Shown here piece by piece: positions 26,171 to 33,288 of a stretch of 37,378 bases of DNA. The stretch lies in the NCBI GenBank assembly GCA_030746635.1, contig JASLMH010000028.1, forward strand, positions 1 through 37,378, in the 5' to 3' direction. The notes under the pieces were generated by a model. The model was given only the letters and a program-made list of their open reading frames with translations. It was not told the DNA's origin and searched no databases. The first letter of the stretch is position 1. Every line of letters starts with the position of its first letter. The translations under genes were made by a program, and so were the position numbers. The DNA is from Alphaproteobacteria bacterium. Lineage in GTDB: Bacteria; Pseudomonadota; Alphaproteobacteria; GCA-2731375.

Positions 26171-26953
26171 ATGACGTTACGGGACAAGGTGGTGCTGGTG
26201 ACCGGCGCGGGCTGTGGCATCGGTGCGGCCATCGCCCTGGCGATGGCGCGGGAAGGGGCACGGGTTGTCGCCGCCGATATCGACGCGGCGGCGGCGGCGG
26301 CCGGCGCCCGGGCGGCCGCCGATGCCGGCGCCGAAAGCCTGGCGCTGACCGCGGATGTCGGCGATCTGGCGCAGATCAACGGCATGGTCGCCGATGCCGT
26401 CAAGGCTTTCGGCCGCCTGGACGTCATGGTCAACAACGCCGGCGTCACCCGCCAGGCCGACATCATGGACCTGAGCGAGGCCGATTGGGACCGCATTCAC
26501 CGGGTCAACGCCAAGGGCCTGTTCTTCTGCCTGCAACGGGCGGCGCGGCAGATGATCGACCAGGGCGACGGCGGTTGCATCATCAACATGGCCTCGATCG
26601 CCGGGCGCGGTTACATCGGCACCTCGAACGCCGCCTACGCGGCCAGCAAGGGTGCGGTGATCGCCCTGACCAAGACGGCGGCGCAGCAATTGGGCCGGCA
26701 CGACATCAACGTCAACGCGATCTGCCCGGGCGTCACCCTGACGCCCCTGGTAGACGGCCTGCTGGAAACCCGGGCCCGCGAACGGGGCATCGGCCGGGAC
26801 GAAGCGTTGGACAGGGCGGCCCGGCCGATCCCCATCGGCCGCCTCAACGAGCCGGCGGATATCGCCGCGATGGCGGTTTTCCTGGCCTCTCCCGGGGCCC
26901 GCAACATCACCGGCCAAGCCTTCAACGTCGATGGCGGCCTGGTGCCCAGTTGA
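26171..26953 (+). CDS. Short-chain dehydrogenase/reductase (FabG-like)
   Basis: This 260-residue classical SDR has the cofactor loop TGAGCGIG (11-18), NNAG (88-91), and catalytic Ser142, Tyr156 and Lys160 (YAASK). The aspartate at ADID (36-38) after beta-2 suggests NAD(H) rather than NADP(H). It ends with ITGQAFNVDGGLVPS, typical of sugar-alcohol or 3-hydroxyacyl dehydrogenases. The substrate is unknown. It stands alone between the tRNA terminator and the first FNR box of the respiratory region. Confidence 0.85.
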   Translation: MTLRDKVVLVTGAGCGIGAAIALAMAREGARVVAADIDAAAAAAGARAAADAGAESLALTADVGDLAQINGMVADAVKAFGRLDVMVNNAGVTRQADIMDLSEADWDRIHRVNAKGLFFCLQRAARQMIDQGDGGCIINMASIAGRGYIGTSNAAYAASKGAVIALTKTAAQQLGRHDINVNAICPGVTLTPLVDGLLETRARERGIGRDEALDRAARPIPIGRLNEPADIAAMAVFLASPGARNITGQAFNVDGGLVPS

Positions 26954-26975
26954 CGATTGGCACGCTCGTGAAGGG

Positions 26976-27017
26976 TTGACGTTTGTCAAGCTGGCGGTGA
27001 CGGCGGTGTGCTAGTTT
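26976..27017 (+). promoter_or_regulatory. FNR-type box and -10 before the 60-residue membrane protein
   Basis: TTGACGTTTGTCAA (26976-26989) is a perfect palindrome with TTGAC/GTCAA arms. TAGTTT (27012-27017) falls exactly where the -10 of a class-II promoter should be. The predicted start, near 27024, is one base before the ATG at 27025, so the transcript may be leaderless. The GTCAA/TTGAC arms are equally compatible with FNR and with DNR/NNR-type NO regulators. Confidence 0.75.
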
Positions 27018-27024
27018 GCCGGCC

Positions 27025-27207
27025 ATGGAAGTGGTCTATTTCACCATCACCGCGGTGGTGCTCTACTTCGCCGCCGACCGGGCGCTGAATTTCCTCGAGC
27101 ATCGGCGCGGCGCCCGATTCGAGCATCGCAGCCTGATTTTCTTCGCCATTCTGGTGACCCTGGCCGTGATCATTTTCGCCCTGATCCAACGGTTGGCCGG
27201 CGGCTGA
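27025..27207 (+). CDS. Small two-helix membrane protein of unknown function
   Basis: This 60-residue protein has hydrophobic helices at about 2-20 (VVYFTITAVVLYFAADRAL) and 37-57, joined by a basic loop EHRRGARFEHR, so the loop should be cytoplasmic. I do not recognise the family. Its own perfect FNR-type box directly upstream and the oxidoreductase operon directly downstream suggest an accessory role in anaerobic respiration or complex assembly. The ATG at 27025 is preferred to the in-frame TTG at 27016. A short hairpin at 27217-27232 follows the stop but has no T-run. Confidence 0.7.
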   Translation: MEVVYFTITAVVLYFAADRALNFLEHRRGARFEHRSLIFFAILVTLAVIIFALIQRLAGG

Positions 27208-27287
27208 GCACCTGATCGGCCTATGTTGGCCGAAAACTCACGCTTTTGAGCACCAACTAGGCCGTATTGTCGCAGCCCGAAGGCTGC

Positions 27288-27329
27288 TTGACGGCGGTCA
27301 AGTATGCCATCGGCGCCTAGTATTAGCAT
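27288..27329 (+). promoter_or_regulatory. FNR-type box and -10 for the heme-copper oxidoreductase operon
   Basis: TTGACGGCGGTCAA (27288-27301) is a perfect TTGAC-N4-GTCAA palindrome. TAGCAT (27324-27329, four of six matches) lies at the class-II position, predicting a start near 27336 and a leader of about 80 bases before the first small gene at 27417. It implies induction by low oxygen or NO. Confidence 0.82.
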
Positions 27330-27416
27330 CTTCGCGATCACAAAAAATCCCCGCAGCGGTGGTCGGGCGACCGTCGGCCATCCGGGGTTTAGCGCAATCC
27401 TTCGAAGGGCGTGGCG

Positions 27417-27587
27417 ATGAGCGAGCAAAGCACAGGATCAGCCGACCAGCAGGACGAACGCGTTCCGGCCATGCAGCGGCTGCTCGACAATCCGTTTTTA
27501 CTTTTATTCATGGGCGTGGCGACACCGGCCGCGTTGTATCTGATCTGGGGGGTCATGGAATTGTCCCAGGTCCCCCTGGCGCAATAG
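27417..27587 (+). CDS. Single-helix membrane peptide of the heme-copper oxidoreductase operon
   Basis: This 56-residue protein runs from the ATG at 27417, which follows AAGGGCGTGGCG. It has a polar N-terminus of about 20 residues, then RLLDNPFLLLFMGVATPAAL and YLIWGVMEL forming one membrane helix (about 25-48). It is the first gene after the FNR box and lies 24 bases before subunit II. B-type oxidases carry a similar tiny subunit (IIa in Thermus ba3), so a structural small-subunit role is likely by position. I cannot show homology by eye. Confidence 0.75.
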   Translation: MSEQSTGSADQQDERVPAMQRLLDNPFLLLFMGVATPAALYLIWGVMELSQVPLAQ

Positions 27588-27611
27588 CCGATTCATAGGG
27601 AGTGACGAGCA

Positions 27612-28157
27612 ATGGCAATACTGCCTCCCGAAAATCGCCTGTGGTGGAAAGAACCACTCTCGGGCACGGAGATCGTCTGGATCGCCGTAGCGTTTGTGTG
27701 GGGCCTGGTGATGTTCGGCACCATGGTCTCGTGGCATTTCGTCGGCAAACAGAACCTGTCGAACGAGGCCTATCGCATCGACCCGGCCGTTTACGCCGAA
27801 CTCACTGAGGCACAGGCCGAGAAGTACAAGGTGCGCATGGAAGGCAACCTGGACGTGCCGGTTTCGCACCCGCCGCCGGGCAGCGACGTCTACATGCTGG
27901 GCCGTCTTTGGGAATGGTGGCCGGTGCTGGAACTGGAAAAGGACCAGACCTACCGCCTGCACCTCTCGTCGGTGGATTGGCAACATGGTTTTTCGTTGCA
28001 ACCGCAGAACATCAACCTCCAGATCCATCCCGGCTACGACATGGTGCTGACCATAAAGCCAGACAAAGCCGGTGAATATGCCGTTGTCTGCAACGAATTC
28101 TGCGGCATTGGCCATCACACGATGGTCGGCAAAATCTACGTAGTCGACAAGAAATAG
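27612..28157 (+). CDS. Heme-copper oxidoreductase subunit II with CuA site
   Basis: This 181-residue protein has one membrane anchor (about 20-42) followed by a periplasmic cupredoxin domain. All CuA ligands are present: His125 in DWQHGFS, then CNEFCGIGHHTM giving Cys160, Glu162, Cys164, His168 and Met171. A single N-terminal helix and short length match B-type (ba3-like) subunit II rather than the two-helix aa3 form. It would take electrons from cytochrome c or cupredoxin and pass them to the heme in subunit I. It is 6 bases upstream of subunit I. Cbb3 oxidases and cNOR lack CuA, so this complex is a different kind. Confidence 0.92.
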   Translation: MAILPPENRLWWKEPLSGTEIVWIAVAFVWGLVMFGTMVSWHFVGKQNLSNEAYRIDPAVYAELTEAQAEKYKVRMEGNLDVPVSHPPPGSDVYMLGRLWEWWPVLELEKDQTYRLHLSSVDWQHGFSLQPQNINLQIHPGYDMVLTIKPDKAGEYAVVCNEFCGIGHHTMVGKIYVVDKK

Positions 28158-28163
28158 GGGGCG

Positions 28164-29891
28164 ATGATGGCTGTTGACGCACAAGCACCGGCCCGCGGGT
28201 TCTACGAAGCCAAGTTCAGGACCTGCCCCGAAACCGGCCTGAAGGTCTGCGCCCAGGCCGAGGCCTTGATCAAGGCGAACGCCGTCGTGGCGGTCGTTTT
28301 CCTAGCCGTTGGCGGCTTTTTCGGCCTGCTGGTGGCGCTGACCCGCTGGCCCGCCGTGCACTTGCTTCCGGCGGACTGGTTCTACCTGTTGCTGACGGCG
28401 CATGGCGCCGACGTGCTGCTGTTCTGGATCATCTTTTTCGAGATGGCGGTGCTGTATTTCGCCTCGGCGATATTACTCAATTGCCGACTGGCGGCACCCA
28501 AATTCGCCTGGCTCGGCTTCATCCTGATGCTGGTCGGCGCCATCGTCGCCAACGTGGCGGTGTTGCAGGGCGAATCCAGCGTGATGTTCACCTCGTACGT
28601 GCCGATGCAAGCGGCGCCGCATTTCTATCTCGGCCTGATCCTGTTCGCGGTCGGCGCCCTGATCGGCTGCTTCGTGTTTTTCGGCACCCTGGTGATCGCC
28701 AAGGAGGAGGGCACCTACCAGGGCTCGATACCCTTGGTCACCTTCGGCGCGGTGACGGCGGCGATCATCGCCGTGTTCACCATTGCCTCGGGCGCGATCA
28801 TCCTGATCCCGACCTTCCTGTGGTCGGTAGGCTATATCAGCCACATCGATCCCTTGATGTACAAGGTCGTGTGGTGGGCCATGGGCCATTCCTCGCAACA
28901 GATCAACGTCTCGGCCCAGGTCGCCATCTGGTACGCCATCGCCGCGATGCTGTTGGGCGCCAAGCCGCTGTCGGAAAAGGTCAGCCGTATGGCGTTCCTG
29001 ATGTACATCCTGTTCCTGCAACTGGCCAGCGCGCATCACTTGCTGGTGGAACCGGGCATCAGCTCCGAATGGAAGATCTTCAACACCTCCTACGCGCTGT
29101 ATCTGGCGGTGTTGGGCAGCATGATCCACGGCATGAGCATCCCCGGCGCCATGGAGGCGGCGCAGCGCAAGCGCGGCTTGACCAACGGCGCCTTCGAATG
29201 GCTGCGCAAGGCACCGTGGGGTAACCCGGCGTTTTCGGGCACGGTATTCAGTATCGGGATCTTCGGCTTCCTGGGCGGCATCTCCGGTGTCGTCATGGGT
29301 ACCGAGCAGCTCAACCTGATCATGCACAACACCCTGTACGTGCCGGGCCATTTCCATGCCACCGTCGTCGGCGGCACCACGCTCGCCTTCATGGCGATCA
29401 CCTACCTTTTGGTGCCCCTGATCTTCCGCAAGGAGATCATGCTGAAGAAGGTGGCGCAGTGGCAGCCCTATGTCTTCGGCATCGGCATCGCCGGCATCTC
29501 GTTGTTCATGATGGGCGCCGGCACCCTGGGCGTGTCGCGGCGGCATTGGGACATCGGCTTCTCGGACGCGGCCATGAGCTTCGACTACCCGGCCATGGCC
29601 TTCGCCATGATGACCATGAACGGCATCGCCGGCGTACTGGCCACGGTGGGCGGGTTGATGTTCGTGATCGTCATCGTCCTCTCGGTGTTCTTCGGCAAGC
29701 CGCGGACACCGGAAGCCATTGCCGCCACGCCGACCCTTGGCGCCGGTGGCGAAGTGGTGGCCCAGGCCGGCAGCGAAACACATCCGAAACTGCCGGGCAC
29801 GATCATCCTGGTAGCCGTGTTCCTGGTTGCCTTCGTGCTCTACTACTACGTCAACTGGAAGTACCTGTCCGAAATCTGGCCGTTGAGCTAG
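28164..29891 (+). CDS. B-type heme-copper oxidoreductase subunit I lacking the active-site tyrosine; probable NO reductase
   Basis: This 575-residue protein has about twelve to fourteen membrane helices. Ligands follow the superfamily pattern: His80 (low-spin heme, LLLTAHGADVLLFW), His242 (CuB, WWAMGHSSQQINV), His291-His292 (CuB, SAHHLLVEPGISSEWK, very like ba3 oxidase), and His396 and His398 in YVPGHFHATVVGG. In oxygen reductases the residue four after the first CuB His is the cross-linked Tyr (H-P-x-V-Y); here it is Gln246. Loss of this Tyr is characteristic of NO-reducing members of the superfamily. Heme O synthase and SCO genes follow, and heme d1 genes lie 6 kb away. I infer nitric oxide reduction to N2O (sNOR/eNOR-like, cf. 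norSY-senC clusters). An oxygen reductase using another Tyr cannot be excluded. Confidence 0.85.
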   Translation: MMAVDAQAPARGFYEAKFRTCPETGLKVCAQAEALIKANAVVAVVFLAVGGFFGLLVALTRWPAVHLLPADWFYLLLTAHGADVLLFWIIFFEMAVLYFASAILLNCRLAAPKFAWLGFILMLVGAIVANVAVLQGESSVMFTSYVPMQAAPHFYLGLILFAVGALIGCFVFFGTLVIAKEEGTYQGSIPLVTFGAVTAAIIAVFTIASGAIILIPTFLWSVGYISHIDPLMYKVVWWAMGHSSQQINVSAQVAIWYAIAAMLLGAKPLSEKVSRMAFLMYILFLQLASAHHLLVEPGISSEWKIFNTSYALYLAVLGSMIHGMSIPGAMEAAQRKRGLTNGAFEWLRKAPWGNPAFSGTVFSIGIFGFLGGISGVVMGTEQLNLIMHNTLYVPGHFHATVVGGTTLAFMAITYLLVPLIFRKEIMLKKVAQWQPYVFGIGIAGISLFMMGAGTLGVSRRHWDIGFSDAAMSFDYPAMAFAMMTMNGIAGVLATVGGLMFVIVIVLSVFFGKPRTPEAIAATPTLGAGGEVVAQAGSETHPKLPGTIILVAVFLVAFVLYYYVNWKYLSEIWPLS

Positions 29892-29893
29892 AG

Positions 29894-29931
29894 AAAGGCG
29901 GAGCGGGCCCAGACGGCCCGCTCCGACCTTT
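29894..29931 (+). terminator. Hairpin between subunit I and heme O synthase genes
   Basis: A perfect 10-bp GC stem, GGAGCGGGCC (29900-29909) with GGCCCGCTCC (29915-29924), is flanked by AAAGG and CCTTT that extend it with mismatches. Only three T follow, so termination would be partial. It could raise oxidoreductase subunit transcripts above those of the assembly genes, or stabilise a processed end. Confidence 0.6.
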
Positions 29932-29980
29932 GGATGACGGTTACGACTGGATCAACGGGAAGACGTAGGGGAAGCAGGAC

Positions 29981-30862
29981 ATGGCAAGCGCGCTGAGCCA
30001 ATTGCATAACGTCTTCAAGCTCCGCATCGGATTCGCCATCATGCTGAGCGCACTGTCCGGCCTGGCAATGACGCCCGGACCAGCGCTGTCGGTGGGCGAG
30101 ATCGTGGTGCTGGCCCTGGCCGTGCTGGTTTCGGCCGCGGCTGCCGGCGCCTTGAACCAATATCTCGAACGCGATCTCGACGCCGCCATGGCGCGCACCC
30201 GCAACCGGCCGTTCGTCACCGGTTTCTACAAGCCGGGAGCGGGCTGGTTGTGGTGCATCGGCATTCTTTTGGCGGTGGCGGTCGGCGCCGCCTGGGCGGT
30301 GCTGAATTTCGTCGCCGCGCTGTATGTCTTCCTGGGCGCCTTCGTCTATGGCGTGGTCTACACGGTCTGGCTGAAACGCCGCAGTTGGACCAACATCGTG
30401 CTGGGCGGGCTGTCCGGCAGTTTCGCCGTGCTGGCCGGCGCGGCGGCGGTCGATTCCTCGCTGGCCACGGCGCCGGTATTGCTGGCGGTGGTGATGTTCC
30501 TGTGGACGCCGCCGCATTTCTGGAGCCTGGCCATGGCCCTGCACAAGGATTACGCGGCGGCCAAGGTGCCGATGCTGCCGGTGGTGATCGGCGACGGTCC
30601 GGCGGCGCGGGTGATCCTGGCCCATACCGTGGCCCTGGTGGCGCTGTCGCTGTTGCCGTGCGCCTTCGGCATGGGCTGGTTGTATTTCCTGGCCGCGCTG
30701 GCGGGCGGCGGCTATTTCATCTGGCGTAGCGTCGAGCTGGTGCGGGCGCCGGGCCCGACCCGGGCGATGACCAATTTCTTTGCCTCGCTGGTGCAACTGA
30801 CGCTGCTGTTGTTGGCGGCGATCGTCGATCCCTGGCTGACCGCCCTGGGCTGGCTGGGATGA
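29981..30862 (+). CDS. cyoE: Protoheme IX farnesyltransferase (heme O synthase)
   Basis: This 293-residue UbiA-superfamily prenyltransferase has about eight or nine membrane helices. The first aspartate motif is ALNQYLERDLDAAMARTRNR (58-76) and the CyoE signature WTPPHFWSLAMALHKDY is near 172-188, both specific to heme O synthases rather than UbiA. It converts heme B to heme O. Its presence in the operon suggests that the oxidoreductase uses heme O, or heme A if a CtaA exists elsewhere. Its stop overlaps the SCO gene as ATGA. The ATG at 29981 is preceded by AGGGGAAGCAGG. Confidence 0.92.
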   Translation: MASALSQLHNVFKLRIGFAIMLSALSGLAMTPGPALSVGEIVVLALAVLVSAAAAGALNQYLERDLDAAMARTRNRPFVTGFYKPGAGWLWCIGILLAVAVGAAWAVLNFVAALYVFLGAFVYGVVYTVWLKRRSWTNIVLGGLSGSFAVLAGAAAVDSSLATAPVLLAVVMFLWTPPHFWSLAMALHKDYAAAKVPMLPVVIGDGPAARVILAHTVALVALSLLPCAFGMGWLYFLAALAGGGYFIWRSVELVRAPGPTRAMTNFFASLVQLTLLLLAAIVDPWLTALGWLG

Positions 30863-31680
30863 AGCCAAGGGGCGGCGCATGGGGGTGGCTGGCGCCGCTG
30901 CTGCTGGCGACCAGCCTGACGTCGCCGGCACAAGCCGCCGATCTGGTATTGGACGAGCGCCAGGCCCTGGCGGTCAGTCAGGCCGCCTTGGGCGGCCAGG
31001 TGGGCGATCACCGTTTCGTCGATACTGACGGGGCCAAACTGACCCTGGCCGAACTGCGCGGCAAGCCGCTGGTGGTCAACCTGATCTACACCGCCTGCGT
31101 GCACACCTGCCCGGTGATCGTGCAAACCCTGTACGAGGCGGTCACCGATGCCCAGGGTGCCCTGGGCGCGGCCAGCTTCAACGTCGTCACCATCGGCTTC
31201 GACACCCCCGCCGATACGCCCGATCGCATGCGTTCCTTCGCCCGTGGGCAGGGCGTCGATCTGCCGAACTGGCGCTTCCTTTCGGGCGGTGGCGCGACCA
31301 TCGAAAGGCTGGCCAAGGAACTGGGTTTCGTCTATTTCGCCTCGCCCAAGGGTTTCGATCATCTCGCCCAGGTCAGCGTCCTCGACGGCCAGGGCCGCCT
31401 GTATCGCCAGGTCTATGGCGAGGACTTCGACACGCCGTTCCTGGTCGAGCCGCTCAAGGATCTGGTGCTCGGCCGCAACGGCAACCTCACCTCGATCGAC
31501 GGCCTGCTCAACCGCATTCGCCTGTTCTGTACCCTGTACGACCCGGCGGCCGAGCGCTATCGCTTCGACTATTCCATCTTCATCGGTATCTTCATTGGAC
31601 TTGCCGCTCTGACCACGGTAGGCACCATTCTGGCGCGCAACCTGTGGCGGTGGTGGAGGTGTCAGCCTGGTATCCAGTAG
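30859..31680 (+). CDS. SCO1/SenC-type copper chaperone with C-terminal membrane anchor
   Basis: This 273-residue periplasmic thioredoxin-fold protein has a signal peptide at about 1-26 (ending AQA) and copper ligands Cys80 and Cys84 in YTACVHTCP and His168 in GFDHLAQVSVLD. Such proteins load CuA in subunit II. Unlike classic SCO proteins anchored at the N-terminus, it has an extra C-terminal segment CTLYDPAAERYRFDYSIFIG leading into a membrane helix (about 238-260) and a basic end. It is coupled to cyoE by ATGA. A senC gene is a hallmark of the norSY type of NO reductase cluster. Confidence 0.9.
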   Translation: MKPRGGAWGWLAPLLLATSLTSPAQAADLVLDERQALAVSQAALGGQVGDHRFVDTDGAKLTLAELRGKPLVVNLIYTACVHTCPVIVQTLYEAVTDAQGALGAASFNVVTIGFDTPADTPDRMRSFARGQGVDLPNWRFLSGGGATIERLAKELGFVYFASPKGFDHLAQVSVLDGQGRLYRQVYGEDFDTPFLVEPLKDLVLGRNGNLTSIDGLLNRIRLFCTLYDPAAERYRFDYSIFIGIFIGLAALTTVGTILARNLWRWWRCQPGIQ

Positions 31681-31725
31681 CTGACGCCGGCCCGCGGGGA
31701 CCAGGGGCGGACAAAGGGGATTTTC

Positions 31726-33288
31726 TTGCACCATTTGCAGCGCATGCTGAGAGTGGCCTTCATGTGGTCCGAGGATTGCCTGGACCGGCCGTTTGGGCCG
31801 GCCTGGAATCCGCTCTATCACCTCGGCGGCCTGGGTTTTTTCTATTATTGGGTGGTCGCCGTCAGCGGCATCTATGTTTACATCTTTTTCGACACCGGCC
31901 TTTCCGAAGCCTATGAGTCGGTCGAATACCTGACCCACGACCAATGGTATTTGGGCGGCGTCATGCGCAGCCTGCACCGCTATGCCTCGGACGGCATGGT
32001 GGTGATGATGTTGCTGCACATGCTGCGGGAATTCGCCCTGGATCGCCATCGCGGCAGCCGCTGGTTCACCTGGGTCACCGGCATGCCGATCCTGTGGCTG
32101 GTCATCATCTGCGGCATCACCGGCTATTGGCTGGTCTGGGACATGTTGGCCCAGTATGTCGCCATCGGCACCACGGAATGGCTCGACTGGCTGCCGATCT
32201 TCGGCGAATCGATCGCCCGCAACTTCCTCTCGCCGGAACTCCTCGACGACCGTTTCTTCACCCTGATGGTGTTCCTGCACATCGCCGTGCCGCTGATCCT
32301 GCTGCTGGTCCTGTGGATCCATCTGCAGCGGGTGACCAATCCGGAATACTTCCCGGCCCGCGGGCTGGCGTTGGGCAGCCTGCTGATGTTGCTGGTGCTG
32401 TCGTTGATCTGGCCGGCGCTGAGCCAGGCACCGGCGGATCTGGCCAGGGTGCCGACCGAATTGGGCATCGATTGGTACTATCTGGCGGTCTATCCGCTGG
32501 TTGACGAGTGGGGCGCGGGCACCGGCTGGCTGGTGGCCTTCCTGGGCAGCCTGCTGTTGGTGGTGTTGCCTTGGTTGCCGCCCTTGCGCGGCGGCGGCGC
32601 GGCGGTGGTCAACCTGGAAAACTGCAACGGCTGCACCCGTTGCGCCGTCGACTGTCCCTATGCCGCCATCGTCATGGCGCCGCGTAGCGACGGCCGGCCG
32701 TTCGAACGCGAGGCGGTGGTCAATACCAAGCTCTGCGTTGAATGCGGTCTCTGCGCCGGTGCCTGCCCGACCGCGACGCCGTTCCGGCGCGCCAAGGCGC
32801 TGGCGCCGGGTATCGATCTGGCCGACCGTCCCTTGGCCGAGGTGCGTCGGCAGGTCGAGGCCGCGTCCGCCGGCCTGACTGGCCAGCGCCGCGTTCTGCT
32901 GTTCGGTTGCGACCGCTCGGTGCCGGTCGAGCAACTGCCGCTGGCCGAGGTGGCGGCGGTGCGGCTGCCCTGTATCGGCGCCCTGCCGCCTTCGTTCATC
33001 GACTATGTCCTCAGCCGCAACCTGGCCGACGGCGTGTTCCTGTCGGGCTGCAATTCCGGCGATTGCCACAATCGGTTTGGTGTTCATTGGACCCAGGAAC
33101 GCCTGGCGGGCACGCGCGATCCGCACCTGCGGGCCCGCGTGTCGCGTGAACGCATCGGTCAGCTATGGGTGTCGGCCAGGGAGCGGCGGCGGCTGCAGGA
33201 CGCGGTGCAGATCTTCCAGGATGGCTTGCCCACCGACCCCGAAGACACGCCGCCGCCGACCCGGGAGAAGGCGGAGGAAGCGCTATGA
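31726..33288 (+). CDS. Fusion: cytochrome b N-domain, two [4Fe-4S] ferredoxin motifs, MvhD-like domain
   Basis: In this 520-residue protein residues 1-285 are a bc1-type cytochrome b N-terminal half with both bis-His heme pairs at 14-residue spacing: His84/His98 (SLHRYASDG, LLHML) and His185/His199 (VFLHIAVP, IHLQR). Residues 300-347 hold two ferredoxin motifs, CNGCTRCAVDCP and CVECGLCAGACP. Residues 388-460 resemble the delta subunit of methyl-viologen hydrogenase (MvhD/FlpD), with Cys395, Cys416, Cys442 and Cys447 around VLLFGCDRS, RLPCIGALPP and LSGCNSGDCHNR. No Rieske protein or cytochrome c1 is encoded. It may move electrons between the quinone pool and a cytoplasmic Fe-S partner for the oxidoreductase; this is inference. 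The TTG at 31726 is chosen for AAAGGGGA five bases upstream; ATG at 31744 is the alternative. It overlaps the next gene by ATGA. Confidence 0.88.
   Translation: MHHLQRMLRVAFMWSEDCLDRPFGPAWNPLYHLGGLGFFYYWVVAVSGIYVYIFFDTGLSEAYESVEYLTHDQWYLGGVMRSLHRYASDGMVVMMLLHMLREFALDRHRGSRWFTWVTGMPILWLVIICGITGYWLVWDMLAQYVAIGTTEWLDWLPIFGESIARNFLSPELLDDRFFTLMVFLHIAVPLILLLVLWIHLQRVTNPEYFPARGLALGSLLMLLVLSLIWPALSQAPADLARVPTELGIDWYYLAVYPLVDEWGAGTGWLVAFLGSLLLVVLPWLPPLRGGGAAVVNLENCNGCTRCAVDCPYAAIVMAPRSDGRPFEREAVVNTKLCVECGLCAGACPTATPFRRAKALAPGIDLADRPLAEVRRQVEAASAGLTGQRRVLLFGCDRSVPVEQLPLAEVAAVRLPCIGALPPSFIDYVLSRNLADGVFLSGCNSGDCHNRFGVHWTQERLAGTRDPHLRARVSRERIGQLWVSARERRRLQDAVQIFQDGLPTDPEDTPPPTREKAEEAL

Noticed and set aside
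27359-27598. 79-codon plus-strand frame overlapping the 56-residue membrane peptide
   Set aside because: The overlapping frame at 27417 has a better ribosome site and a clear membrane helix, and fits the operon; this one has neither.
28164-29891. Calling subunit I a cbb3 oxidase or cNOR
   Set aside because: A CuA subunit II is present and no FixO/FixP or NorC-type cytochrome c gene is nearby; the HH-x5-PGI segment is B-type.
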